Assembly: GCF_000471905.2 (NCBI RefSeq)
Contig: NW_006498220.1
Location: 415,816-479,815 of the forward strand
DNA: 64,000 bases
Direction: 5' to 3'
Source: Amborella trichopoda
Lineage: Eukaryota > Streptophyta > Magnoliopsida > Amborellales > Amborellaceae
The notes beneath the pieces were generated by a model. It searched no databases and was not told the DNA's origin. It saw only the letters and a list, made by a program, of their open reading frames with translations. Made by a program: the position numbers and the translations under genes. This document shows positions 34,759 to 46,900 of the stretch, piece by piece; the stretch's first letter is position 1; each line of letters starts with the position of its first letter.

Positions 34759-34869
34759 ATTTAGTTAAAGAAATACTTTCAAAGGCGTAAAAATACCAAA
34801 TAAACCTGAAAATCCTATAATGGAAGTTCCTGGTGACGAGCCAGACCCCTCTATTCCGGATCAAATAGG

Positions 34870-35895
34870 TGAGCAAACTGAAAGTGATTTCGAGAAAGAA
34901 GAGCTTTGATCCCATGTTGAACAATTCAAACATAAATTCGATGGTAACTCGACAGTCGTTGTTGAGGAGACATTGGTTGTCAATCTGGGTTTCGAGGACG
35001 ACTTGAAAATAAACAAGGTCTGAAGTTCCTTGTCGTCCGAAGAATGAGATAAGATGATAACCTTCCTCAAAGAATACTGAGATGTCTTTGCTTGGTCTTA
35101 CAACGACATTTCTAGACTTGATCCCACCCTAGTTGCGCATCACCTCAATGTATGGGACGAGGAGAATCGTATTAAACAAAAGGTTCAACAGTTAAAATGC
35201 ACTTAGAACTTAAAACCAAGGAGGAAATCAACAAACTCTTAAAGGCTAATTTCGTTGTGCCCATCGATTATTCCGATTGGTTTGCCAATATTGTCGTCAT
35301 CCCCAAGAAGGATGACCGAATCTGAATGTGTGTCGAATTTAGGGAGCTGAACACTGCATGCCCAAAAGATGATTTTCCCTAGCCTAACATAGATGCCCTG
35401 GTTAACTATACCGCTGAACACAAGTTACTGTCATTTATGGATGGTTTCTTGAGATATAACCAAATCTGTATGGCCAAGGAAGACCAAATAAAAACATCCT
35501 TCATTATGCCATGGGGAACATATTGTTAACGAGTCATGCCCTTTGGTCTCAAGAATGCCGGAGCAACCTATCAAAGGATAATGACTACCATATTCCATGA
35601 CATATGCATATAAACATGGAAGACTGTGGATGACATCATGGTAAAATCTAAGACTAGGGGTGACCACCAAGCCGACTTAAAATCAGACTTCGAGCGACTC
35701 TATAAATATCAACTCAAACTCAACCCTCAAAAATACGCTTTCAGAGTTGCTTCGAGAAAATTGCTGGGCTTCATCATTAGTCAAAGGGGCATTGAAGTGG
35801 ACTCGTCAAATATTTCGACGATCACTGACATGCCGCCTCCCAGCAACATAAGAGAAATATAAGGCCCACAAAAAAGAATACAGGTAATAAGGCGT
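34870..35895 (+). pseudogene. Reverse transcriptase remnant, element B2
   Basis: Same segment order as copy A: VFAWSYNDIS pre-RT block, ANIVVIPKKD, ELNTACPKDDFP, SFMDGFLRYNQICMAKEDQ, PFGLKNAGATYQR, then TVDDIMVKSK at 35623 onward and KLLGFIISQRGIEV. The catalytic box is TVDD, so both aspartates remain but Tyr is lost. Stops after DDFP, inside TYC-RVMPF, before the catalytic box and after NIREI make it inactive; the first, third and fourth are also in copy A. Confidence 0.88.
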
Positions 35896-36480
35896 TTCAT
35901 ATCGCAATTAGCACTTCAACTGGCTATTGAAAAATGATACATTGTTTGAATGAGACAAAAAGTGTTAAGAAGCTTTCGAATGAATAGAACATTACTTGAA
36001 CAATCCATCACTATTAAGCCCTCCTATTCCCAACAAACCCCTATTCTTATACCTTTCTGTGAAAAATAAAACCATGGGGGCTACGTTGGGACAATATGAC
36101 GACCAAGGGAAGGAACCAACCATTTATTGTCGAAGTAAAACCTTGGTCGACTATGAGACTACGTATATGGATGTTGAAAAGCTGAGACACTATGTTTTAT
36201 CACATATCATAAAACTCATCTCAAAGATGGACCCTCTAAAGTACATCATTGAAAAGCCGATCTTCAATAGATGGCTCGCACAATGGCGTATGCTCCTAAG
36301 TGAGATTGAAATCGACTATGTCACCCAAAAGTCAGAAAAAGGACAAGCGATAGCCATTCACTTAATGGAACATGCGCTGTCGGGCGATATTCCAATCAAC
36401 ACTAATTTATCCCATGAAAACCTCTTTAACATAGAGGATCCGACTTGGGAGCTACCCTTCGATGGTGATAAAAAATAGTA
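35896..36480 (+). pseudogene. RNase H (first), element B2
   Basis: An open segment from 35996 reads PNKPLFLYLSVKNKTMGATL, then CRSKTLVDYETTYMDVEKLR, EKPIFNRWLAQWRMLLSEIE and KGQAIAIHLMEH. It runs on to WELPFDGDKK, which is the start of the second RNase H with its first Asp. Compared with copy A it retains the N-terminal 50 bp. A stop precedes it within EAFE-IEHY, shared with copy A. Confidence 0.82.
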
Positions 36481-36990
36481 TGGGGAAGGAGTGGGCAAGA
36501 GTGGGCATCATTCTATACTCACTTAAAAGAATCCTGATTCCCACAATTGCAAGGCTTAATTCTCATGCACTAACAATGTAGCTGAATATAAGGCCCAAAT
36601 AATTGGGATTGAATATCGAACTCTGAATCGAACGATTACGGGTTATCAGTGATTCACTCCTTGTGATTAGTCAAATCCAAGTGGTGTGGAAGGTACGAGA
36701 AGAGCGATTAGCTCCCTACTATGAAAAGGGAGGGCGCTTGTTTAGAAATTTCAAAGAAATCACCTTCCAGCATGTGGCAAGGGTCAACAACACATTTACA
36801 AACACCCTTGTCACTCTAGCGTTCATGGTTAATATCCCTCTGGGGGTAGATATTAAACCGTTCTACATAAGGAACAAACATAATCACTCTCTCTCTCAAA
36901 AACAAGTGAAATTGAAGAGATTGATGAAAGCAAAGAAGAAATGGGAGGGATCTTTGCCAGAAATGAACAAGGCTAGGTAGAAGCCAAACC
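36440..36990 (+). pseudogene. Second RNase H, element B2
   Basis: Frame-broken, but the blocks are clear: CTNNVAEYKAQIIGIE, VISDSLLVISQIQVVWKV and FQHVARVNNTFTNTLVTLAF. The middle block, deleted in copy A, is present. Asn replaces the Asp that I expect in the last block, as in copy A. Together with the first RNase H it supports the Tat-lineage assignment. Confidence 0.78.
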
Positions 36991-37069
36991 CTGGCACAGT
37001 GATATACTTATCCTTCTAAAGAACAATGAATACCCATAATGGGCAAGTTTAAAGAGCAACGAACCCCTA

Positions 37070-38131
37070 AGGAGATTTTCAGTCAACTTTGTTGTCTGGG
37101 GCGACCAAGTTTATAAGAAATCCTTTAATGGAGTCCTTCTAAGATGTATCGCTTATCCAGAAATCGATAGAATTCTCACTGAAGCACATAACGAAGGAGG
37201 ACATCTCAGAGCAGTTTCTCTCAGCCAAAAAATTAGGTGTCAAGGATATTATTGAACTACCATAGCTGAGGACTATTAGAAGCTCGCGAAGAGTTGTCTC
37301 AAATATCAAATATATGGGGACCTCATTCACATGCGCTCATGCCTCTAAATTTAACACCGCCATTATGGCCCTTTACAAGGTGGGCCTTTAATGTTATAGG
37401 AATGATATCACCTAGAGCATCAAATGGACAGAGGTTCATTCTAACCGCCACTGAATACTTCACCAAATGGGTTGAAGCGGCCCCCTATACAAAAATTTAG
37501 AGACGACATGTGGCGTAATTCCTTAAAAACAATATCATTTATCAATTTGGAGTCCCCGAAGCAATCATCACTGATAATGGGACTAATTTCAAAAATGGTA
37601 TCCACACTCTATTACCCACAAGGGAACGACCAAGCAGAGGCCACCAACAAAGCCCTTCTCAGGATCATTGATAGAACCATAGAGAATGGGAAAGACTAGC
37701 ATGAAACGTTACAAGTTTCCTTGTGGCCATATCCGACCGACATAAAAAAACCAACCGGCATGACCCCATATTCATTAGTCTACGGAATGGAGGCGGTCAT
37801 GCCTGTAGACATCGATTTCCCTTCCCTTAGGATACTTGCTCATCGCACTTTGGATAATGATGGAATACATGAAGCATGATTAGCCTCCTTTCTCACACTA
37901 GATGAGAGGCGACTCCAAGCTTGCAATAACCATAAGCACATAGAGCAAGCCTACTTAAGGAAGGTCATTCCCAGACAATTTCAAGTTGGCAACATGGCAC
38001 TAAAGAAGATATTTCACTCATCCCCCAACCCACACCCATTGGGAAAATTCAAACTGAATTGGGAAAGACGATTTGTGGTAACCAAGGTACATCAAGACAA
38101 CTCTTATAGGTTAAGAAACAAGATGGATTGG
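37070..38131 (+). pseudogene. Integrase remnant, element B2 (cut by gap)
   Basis: The core reads WAFNVIGMISPRASNGQRF, AIITDNGTNF and YYPQGNDQAEATNK. The Glu is kept, but a deletion of about 44 bp between the second Asp and Glu (around 37600) destroys the spacing. Stops occur after PYTKI and elsewhere. The C-terminal part (MTPYSLVYGMEAVMPVDI, RRFVVTKVHQDNSYRLRN) runs into the N gap, so the end and any 3' LTR are unknown. Confidence 0.85.
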
Positions 38132-38621
38132 NNNNNNNNNNNNNNNNNNNNNNNNNNNNNNNNNNNNNNNNNNNNNNNNNNNNNNNNNNNNNNNNNNNNN
38201 NNNNNNNNNNNNNNNNNNNNNNNNNNNNNNNNNNNNNNNNNNNNNNNNNNNNNNNNNNNNNNNNNNNNNNNNNNNNNNNNNNNNNNNNNNNNNNNNNNNN
38301 NNNNNNNNNNNNNNNNNNNNNNNNNNNNNNNNNNNNNNNNNNNNNNNNNNNNNNNNNNNNNNNNNNNNNNNNNNNNNNNNNNNNNNNNNNNNNNNNNNNN
38401 NNNNNNNNNNNNNNNNNNNNNNNNNNNNNNNNNNNNNNNNNNNNNNNNNNNNNNNNNNNNNNNNNNNNNNNNNNNNNNNNNNNNNNNNNNNNNNNNNNNN
38501 NNNNNNNNNNNNNNNNNNNNNNNNNNNNNNNNNNNNNNNNNNNNNNNNNNNNNNNNNNNNNNNNNNNNNNNNNNNNNNNNNNNNNNNNNNNNNNNNNNNN
38601 NNNNNNNNNNNNNNNNNNNNN
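38132..38621. other. Assembly gap (490 N)
   Basis: A run of N bounded by integrase sequence on the left and an AT microsatellite on the right. Open frames that run through it are artefacts. Confidence 0.97.

Positions 38622-38662
<41 letters not shown>
38622..38662. repeat. (AT)n microsatellite
   Basis: About 20 TA units directly at the gap edge. It is a likely cause of the assembly break. Confidence 0.95.
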
Positions 38663-38665
<3 letters not shown>

Positions 38666-41639
38666 AGGAAAAAGAGAATGATAGGGCCAAATTCGCCCTT
38701 AAAATTTATATATTGTAAGTATAAGGGATTTTTACTTAGACTGAGTTCTTGAGTAATTCTATGAACTTTAAGTTCATATTACAATTTACATTAATCTTCT
38801 ATTCGAGATCTAAAACCATTGATTCGGGTCTCAAAGATTACATATATAGATATAAAAGAAAAATACACAGAAAATGGAAACAGATTAGCACCAAGGGGCA
38901 TATGAAGCCCATATACTTGGCTATGAGCAAGGGTATTGTCTACGTTATGCTCCTTTTCAAACTAGGGCTTCAAGTGAATGTAGGATAATCATGTTTCTCT
39001 ATTTCTATGCATATACTTATTACACACATTAGAAAAGGACCATATCAGAGCTTATCTCCCTTACAAGGAAAATTGGGTATAATGGGCTTTCACTCTCTCT
39101 CTACACTCTCTCTCTATTACGTGGAAGAACAAAAAAAATACCAAATATATGAGAGTGCAAAAGATTAGTCCCCTTCCTCACTGTATGAGTAGGTTTAAAT
39201 AGATTGCTTAGAGATGATAAGTATGGGGGATAATGATGTTTATCTAAATCTTCAACCGAAACCACTTCTCTCTCACAAAGTGATTTGATGAAATAAACTT
39301 GTATTCGAATTTGAATTCAAAACTCGTTGAGTAGTTTTGATGGTAGACTTCAATCTTATTCAAACTCAAATATCCTGATACTTGAATGTAGACTTGAATC
39401 CACCAATATTTGGTATAAAATTCTATGAGAGAATCAAGGAAGAGTGGTTATCTTAATCCATTATCGATCAAACTTGCATATTGTTCTAATATGTCGGAGT
39501 ATAATCAATGTTTCTCTAATGGCAACTACTTTGCCCTAAAATTTTGTATAGTAATAGAAGACTCAAAGATGAACAAAACACGCTAAACCTTACTGTAAAT
39601 AGATCATTAACAAGGGAGATAAGACTCATCGAAGTTGACCCATTTCTAATGCAGATGGCGACAGAAGATTTGAGCACTACAGGCTCAACCTCTTTCATTA
39701 TAGGGAGTTATAGATCCTAGGGACTTGGTAAACTTGTATAGGGTCTCATGATGCACATCTCCAAAAAAAAAATGGGTCCAAAATACTCCATATCTTAGGA
39801 GCTATTAAGAAGTGGCAGTTAAACTTTTACACAAATTTTTTACTATTGTTGCAAAGCTAGCCACTTTCACATAAAAGAGCCATTGGGTTCCTCCCTTAAA
39901 TGATTGGTAAGGCGTTGAGTTAGGAATCCAATTGTCCAAGTCATATAAGAAAAATCCTTTTAGATTGAAAGAAATCTCAATTTTAGTGTGTAGAGGTCAT
40001 CCTAGCTGCCTAACATGTGCCTAATAGATAACTAATATAGGTCTTGGCTGCCGAGGGGTATAAATGAGGAGCGCAATCATCTCCGAATGATAAAAAAAAC
40101 CTCACAGAGGGGGGTGTTATGCCTCATGTATGATTACATTAAAGTTTTGGATAATTTCCCCAAATATCATGACAGGGTCGTCAGTCGGCACATATCCTGG
40201 CTCCCAATAGATTTGGATGATGAGTCAAACAATATCCAATTTGTATGATTCTTGGACCAACTACTTATAATGCATCATTAAGCATCTTTGAAGGATTTCA
40301 TCTCATTATGATGTGATATAATGAAGTTTCACAGGGTCAAGCCATCAATCCTCTCTTTGGCAGATGATACATCTGAAGATATATCGTTCTGTATCCAAGC
40401 TTCTCCAATATCTTATGGAGAGCGTATAAGGGTCTTGACAATATAAGCTCAGAGTTGGTCCCAAATCTAGATGGTTTAATTAGTCTCTTGTAATCGGTCG
40501 GATCTTAAGATGCCTAATAACCGATTACCAGGGCTTTCAAGGCATATAGGAGCCTTGGATAGCAAGTCCCAACTTTGTTATATCCCTTTGTCATATTTAA
40601 AACGTATCTTGCAAATATATTAGGAGCCCATATTCATTGGCCCTACTCATGGCCCATCTTCTGCCAAGCATAGACGGGCTTGACATCCACTCAATGCTTA
40701 TCTTCCAAGATAATCTCTCGAGTCCATATGTGGATCATTAAATGTATGTGTTCTTACATGATGACTCAAAACACACACTCAATAGAGAAAGAAACTCCTA
40801 CATCAGGGACGAAAAAAGAATTCTACTCTTTTGAATAATTATAATCGGCCCCATTTTGGTGCAGAAAAGAAGTACATGAGAGCAAACCTTAGGATACTAT
40901 TAAACAATAACCAAATCATCCCCGTAGTTTTAAACGCATTAGTTGTTATGTCTACTTATACCACTATAGTCCTACAATACAAGCCCCAAAATTGTATTTA
41001 GATTGCAATACAAGTATTCAATCTTTGCTCTCAAATGGAACCTCAAATTTCCTTTATGTTTAACATCATAAAATTTTGCATTCAGAATATCAAATTTGCA
41101 TCACACAAAATTTACACTTGCATAGAATATTTATATTAAGAGTTTTTGCACCTTCAATAGAGAAATCAGTTCAATAAAAATAAAATATGACTAGGAATTT
41201 ATCTTTAACAATGGCGTTTTACCTATAAGAAAAGCAAGTGCGGTAAAACAAGGCCAAAAATTTCGTGAAAAAGATTTAATCACAATGAATTTGTAATTGA
41301 AAACAAAAGAACTGACAACTTCCTCCTTTGAGCAACTATCGTTAAAAATAATCTTGATTAGCAACCAAAATCCAGATAATTTAAAAAGAAAATAAAACCT
41401 CAGACAACTCAATTCAATAGTTCCCAATTCTTCAAAGAAAACCCCAAGGTTATATTGGTCAAAAAAATAGAGTCACAATGGATCTTACAACAAGCCGTAT
41501 GATGCCAAAAAATAAATCATAAAATTTCGAAAAGCAAAAAAAGAAAACATTAAAGATACTAGTTGGATTACATATGTTGCATGTAGAACATATTTTTTAA
41601 TAGATGAATATTTAAAAAAAAAAAAGATGTAAATAATTC
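38663..41639. other. Unassigned AT-rich sequence
   Basis: About 3 kb without a convincing gene. Short ORFs (e.g. 38749-38988, 39516-39698, 41191-41427) have no recognisable domain. There are CT-rich runs at 39090-39120 and weak TATA-like sequences. Composition differs from the gypsy elements on both sides, so it may be old intergenic DNA or part of the Helitron-related insertion that follows. Confidence 0.4.
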
Positions 41640-42000
41640 CTAAAATTCATTCGGAATATCTAAGCAATTTAACTTCATTCCACCTCCTCCACAACAGAAA
41701 TCATGCGGTTCATATTGAAAGTTGGCTACATAACAATGTCGAAAAATACTGGGAGGTTTGAGATGGAACCCATTGTCCTTGTCAATATTACATGAGGTAT
41801 CCTCAGACGCTGATGGATATATTCCGTTATCAATATCCTTATGCAAAGGATCTATTCTTTCTGAGTGGTAAGGGATATTATCATTGAAAAATAATTGGTT
41901 TGATGATGAAGGAATAATATTTTTCAATGGTATATCTGAAATGAAAGCAGGATAATGAAGTTTAGAGGCTTTCTTTCTCCAAAAAATATGTAAAAACATT
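41640..42000 (-). pseudogene. Helitron protein fragment
   Basis: A 119-codon open segment whose C-terminal part reads NFQYEPHDFCC followed by GGGGMKLNCLDIPNEF. The preceding HCYV gives a pattern CX(n)A-F-x-E-x3-FCCxxGxxxL, which is the conserved zinc-binding block upstream of the helitron helicase-like domain in plant Helitron Rep/helicase proteins. The N-terminal part, rich in Ser/Asp, fits the variable region before it poorly or has been rearranged. No Rep or helicase motif was found nearby, so this is a small remnant. The assignment is from recognition of the motif only. Confidence 0.5.
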
Positions 42001-42266
42001 TATGTAGAATGACAATGATTTGGAGTTCGTACCATTCTTATTGTCAATATTAAATTACGTATCCTCAGAAGCTGATGGATATATTCTATTATCTATATCT
42101 CTCTATAAAGGATCTCTTTTCTCTGAGTGATATGGGATATTGTCATTGAAGAATTGGTTTGATGATGAAGGAATAGTATATATCAATGGTGTATCTAAAA
42201 TGAAAGCATGATAATGAAGTTTACAGGTAAAAATTTGTGTACAATGACAATGATTTGGAGTTCGTA
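41771..42266 (+). repeat. Tandem duplication (about 240-260 bp)
   Basis: Two units each contain GTATCCTCAGA-GCTGATGGATATATTC, TTGGTTTGATGATGAAGGAAT and end with GACAATGATTTGGAGTTCGTA (first near 42029, second near 42266). The first unit overlaps the Helitron fragment. The units differ at many positions, so the duplication is old. Confidence 0.75.
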
Positions 42267-43099
42267 AATACCGCTATGTTGAGTTAATTTTTTTACTGAC
42301 CAGCAAAATTTGAAAGTATATTCTATTGCTCTTGATTGATGAATGTTATTGGTGTTGAAACATCTTGTGAAATATTAGTTTATGAATTTTGAGACTGTTG
42401 GTTAGGTGCCTCGATCTCGCCCTCCGGATCCCTAAGGATCGGGCGGCACACGTCTTCAGTTTCGGGAGAGACCCATGACGTTTGTGAGATCACTCTCTCG
42501 AGAACCTCGTTCGAAAATGGGGGCAGGTGTTACGAATCTGTGAGGAAGGAATTTAAAGGTGGATTCAGGACTTACTTGGGTTGACTGTCGTGGGCGCCCT
42601 CTTAGATCACAAAGAAAGTCCCCCAGTGATGAAACTGGTTCGGAATTTCCTCCCTTGACTCGTTTTCTTCTTACTTTCTGCTTTCCTGCAATCACACACA
42701 TATATGGCAAAGGTTATGGGAGAAGAATTTGACCAAGCGAGAAGATCAGAGCAGTGGCTAGGCTCGTTGATGATTGGCGTAACGTGGTGGCGAAACGGGC
42801 TCGGTAACTGAGACCGGCTCACGGGATCGCTACTAGACGTTATTGCCAATATCGACTAGCTAAGCACGATGGTCGGTCTGTCGTGGCAGTAAAGCGGGCC
42901 AAACGAACCTGACACAACAACATTACAGCTAAACAATAAGACCGCCATGAGATGCTAACCTTAATCCCTCTTGGTTGAATGAAAGAATAATCGAGGAATG
43001 GTTAGGGAGAAGAAGGGGATAGAAGGAAGGAGAGAGAAGAAGGAAGAGAGGAGGGAGAAGAACGAAGAGGAGATGCAGTCCACGCTAGACATTGCCGAC

Positions 43100-44710
43100 T
43101 GTTTTCAGGTAAGAAGAGAGGAAGATAACCAACTGGCGCTAAGTCCTGCCAACCGACAAAAGAAGAGAGGGAAAATCAATAAGCGCTAAGTCTCATCGAC
43201 TGACATAAAAGGAGAGAGAAAACCAACCGACACCAAGTCTCGTCGATTGATAGAAGAAGAAAGAGAAGACCAGTCGGCGCTAGGTCTCGTTGACTTATAG
43301 AAGAAGAAAGAGAAGACCAACCGGCGCTAGGTCTCACCGACTGGTAGAAGAAGAGAGAGAAGACCAATCGGCATTAGGTCTTGTCGACTAGTAGAAGAAA
43401 AGAGAGAAGACCAAGCGATGCTAGATCTCACCGCCTGGTAGAAGAAGAGAGAGAAGACCAACCGGTGCTAGGTTTCACTGACTAGTAGAAGAAGAGAGAG
43501 AAGATAAACCAGCGCTAGGTCTCGTCGACTAGTAGAAGAAGAGAGAGAAAACCAACTGGCACTAGGTCTCACCGACTAATAGAAGAGGAGAGAGAAAACC
43601 AATCGGTCCTAGGCCTCACTGACTGATAGAAGAGGAGAGACAAAACCAACAGGTGCTAGGCCTCACGGACTGATAGGAGAGAGAGAGAGAGAGAAAACCA
43701 ACCGACGTTAGGCCTCACCGACTGATAAAAGAGAGAGAAAACAAACTGCCCTAGGTTTCACCGACTGATAGAAGAGGAAAAGAAAACCAATCAGCACTAG
43801 GCCTCTCTGACTGACAGAAGAGAGAGAGAGAAAACCAACCGACGTTAGGCCTCGTCAACTGATAGAAGAGAGAGAGAAAACCAACCGACGCTAAGTCTCG
43901 ATAACTGATAGAAGAGGAGAAAGAAAACCAACCGACGTTAGGCCTCGTCGACTGATAGAAGAGAGAGAAAAGACTAATCGGCATTAGGTCTCGCTGACTG
44001 ATAGAAGAAGAGAGAGAAAAACAATCGACGTTATGTCTCGCCAACTGATAGAAGAAGAGAGAGAAGACCAACCAGCGCTAGGTATTACCGATTAGTTGAA
44101 GAAGAGAGAAGACCAATCGGCGTTAGGTCTCGCCAACAGGTAGAAGAAGAGAGAGAAGACCAACCGGTGCTAGGTCTTGCCGACTAGTAGAAGAAGAGAG
44201 AGAAGACTTACCGATGTTAGGTCTCATTGACTGGTAGAAGAAGAGAGAGAAAACCAATCGACGCTAGGTCTCACCAACTGAAAGAAGAGGAGAGAGAAAA
44301 CCAACTGACATTAGGCCTCATCGACTGATAGAAGAGAGAGAGAAAACCCACCGGCACTAGGCCTCACCGATTAATAGAAGAGAGAGAAAACCAACCGACG
44401 TTAGGTCTCACCGACTATTAGAAGAGGAGAAAGAAAACCAACCGGTGCTGGGCCTCACCAACTGATAGAAGAGAGAGAGAAAACCAACTGGCACTAAGTC
44501 TCGCTGACTGCTAGAAGAAGAGAGAGAAAACCAACGGGCACTAGGTCTCACCGATTGATAGAAGAATGAGAGAAAACCAACCAGCGTCAAGTCTTACCAA
44601 CTGATAGAAGAAGAGAGAGGAGACCAATTGATGCTATGTCTCGTCAGTTGATAGAAGAAGAGAGAGGAGGCCAACCGATACTAGGTCTCACCTATTGACA
44701 GAAAAAGATA
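43100..44710 (+). repeat. 47-bp tandem array inside the LTR
   Basis: About 33 units of 47 bp (unit starts at 43251 and 43298, for example) with the cores AGAAGAAGAGAGAGAAGACC, AACCGGCGCTAGGTCTC and CCGACTGATAG. Units vary slightly in length, 42-48 bp. It lies on the transcribed side of the LTR's TATA box (44925), so a minus-strand transcript would carry it. Long low-complexity ORFs on the minus strand are artefacts. Confidence 0.92.
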
Positions 44711-44924
44711 GAGACGAGAGGAGAAGATGAGAGAGAGAAAGAAAGAAGAGAGAGGGGATGAGAGAGAAAGTTGCCTACCTGAAGGGTACCAACCCTTTCC
44801 TTCTCTACTCTCTCTCTCTCTCCAAGACATACCCACAAGCTCAAGCAATGAATCAAAATTTTATTGAATCCTCCAAAAATCAACTGAAGGCCTAGGGGTC
44901 TATTTACAATGAGGTAGTGCCTGT

Positions 44925-44931
44925 TTATATA
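44925..44931 (-). promoter_or_regulatory. TATA box of the 42399-46200 LTR
   Basis: The minus strand reads TTCTATATAAACAG. It lies in a block conserved with the LTR of element C (20021-20028). A transcript would run leftwards through the 47-bp array to the LTR edge. Confidence 0.6.
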
Positions 44932-46200
44932 GAATTATGCCCAAACATGGGTGGATTGATCAAAATTAGACCTAATTGCTGAAAATTAAGATTTAATTGG
45001 ATTAAAATCAATTCTAAAAATGGGAGCAAAAGTATTGTTTTGCCCCTGCCTAACAATGTGTGGAATTTCAAAACAGTCCCTACTGCTCGTCGAGATCTTG
45101 CGTGATCTTCTATGTCTGACCCGAGGGTGTTCTGATGCCCGTTTGATCGAAAGATTAGTATTTTCTTGTAGCGCTCAGCATGGCGATCATTTTGATACCA
45201 ACTTCGAGTCGTGAATCATATTTTTGAGCCATGATCACGAGATTTGAAATTTGTTTGAATCTTGGAAACTTTGGATCAATACTGCAGTCGTTCCTTAATG
45301 TTTTTCTATAGTTTTTTTGTCGTAGTACACTAGCCATGCCATCACGATCGCGTGGCAACTAACGGAACATGATTTGAAGCCCAAACAAAGATTTCACAAT
45401 TTTTGAGGTTTTACCGGAATCTAGAATCCGACGACATAAATTTCAGTCACTTCGTCGGCTTCGTACGTGAAATCTAACCGTTTATGATATAAGGGGTTCA
45501 GACCAATGATATCCTTGGACCTTACGCACACAATGGAATTAGTTCTGTGTCGATCCATTGCGTGAGCGTCGTGATTTGGTCTATCGAGTGAGGCGTGTCG
45601 CTGCTGAATTTTCTACAATTTTTTTACGGATTAGCAACTTCTCTCTGGCTTTTCTCCTTACTCGAACATCATCTCGGGGCCTACTACATATCATCGTCGA
45701 ACACACTCACAAAATTTAAGAGCGATCTAACTCGGGACGAGTGAGATATGGGCTCCAATAGTGACTGCCCGTGACTGTAAAAACAGCAACCTGTAATGGT
45801 GTTTTGTGCAGTGAGGCCACACAGGAATAGTGTGCAGCCCCTCTTGTTTCAATGTTTTGCCCATATCTTTGTCTTGGAGTGTCCAACTAAGCCGAACCTT
45901 TACTTATAGGGTTTTTTTACCGTGTTAGATTTAATGGTGGTGGTCCCATAGTGATTTGAGACACCAAAAATATAGTTCCAGTTGTAGGATCCGTTTCAGG
46001 GTGCTAGAGGCCATTTTTTTTTTCCAAAAACGGTTCCTTTGTGTTTACTGCCTTAGACATGTCGGAATGCAACGAAACTTGGCAGGTGGACTTTTGGAGT
46101 GCTGATGAATATCTTGACCAGTTTTGGTGTCATTCCGAGACTGACAAGAATTTCTACAGTTTTTGTAGGCTTTATTGATCTGCTTCCTATCAGGGACCAA

Positions 46201-46649
46201 GGTGCTGAAAAATGCGTTCAAATAGCTTGCACCGCCGAATGTTGTGCTTCAAGAGAAGCGAGAAGGACAATCATTTGAAAATTTTCCTTCGAATTTTAGT
46301 GTTTTCCTTTTTAGACATAGGATCACGTGAACACCAACGAGATTCACATAATGGTGTAACTAGGCTGCTCAAACATAGGGATGCATTGTTCGTGGGTCCG
46401 TCCGCTGAAACTTTCGGGGGAGAAGAGACAAATTGGCAGTGTTATTTGCTGCTACACCAGGTTTGCTTTTGACAATCAAAGTACCACGGTCTCGTCAATC
46501 AAGTCCAGTCGGGGGCAGGTTCTATTAGCCGATCCCTAAGGTCTGGTCGTGTCGGCTAGACGAGCTGATGTCTCTGGCAGGTTCCACCCTGGCTTTGTCA
46601 GTTTCTTGCTTTGACTAAGCTACTTTGTCACCTAACCTTATAGAGAGAG
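46201..46649. other. Unassigned sequence after the LTR
   Basis: No gene seen. An 86-codon ORF (46212-46472) has no recognisable domain. The LTR's outer end and the polypurine tract should lie in or near this stretch but are not evident. Confidence 0.3.
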
Positions 46650-46900
46650 GTCCATAATAGAAGAAAAAGGCATGCACATTTCAATCATGGGGAGAAGGTC
46701 CATAAGAGGAGGAGAAGGCATGCACATTTCATGCATGTGGAGAAGGTCCATAACAGGAGGAGAAGGCATGCACATTTCATGCATGTGGAGAAGGTTCATA
46801 AGAGGAGGAGAAGGCATGCACATTTCATGCATGTGGAGAAGGTCCATAAGAGGAGGAGAAGGCATGGACATTTCATGGATGGGGAGAGGGTCCTTGAAAG
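46650..46900 (+). repeat. 48-bp tandem array (GGCATGCACATTTCATGCATG)
   Basis: Five units with starts at 46668, 46717, 46765, 46813 and 46861. Each holds the near-palindromic core GCATGCACATTTCATGCATG and GAGAAGGTCCATAA. Since 48 is a multiple of three, all frames stay open on both strands and give repetitive peptides of 16-residue period; these are not considered genes. Confidence 0.9.

Larger units (their letters stand above)
42399..46200 (-). repeat. LTR related to those of C and D (probable 3' LTR of D)
   Basis: Sharp start on the plus strand, TGGTTAGGTGCC, equal to the edges at 18415 and 62935. It matches 18538-21270 in several blocks, and 42410-42570 closely matches 62945-63155. No primer-binding site lies outside the edge, so this is an outer end: a 3' LTR of a minus-strand element, or a solo LTR. 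Gag and protease of element D lie to the right in the right orientation, so I take it as the 3' LTR of D. The inner end is approximate. Confidence 0.65.

Noticed and set aside
37994..38752. Open frames of about 200-250 codons on both strands
   Set aside because: They run through the 490-N gap; unknown bases cannot contain recognised stops. Only the integrase end at the left edge is real sequence similarity.
43100..44710. CRISPR-like regular repeats
   Set aside because: Units are adjacent with no unique spacers, and the setting is plant nuclear LTR DNA. The same holds for the 35-, 40-, 45- and 48-bp arrays.
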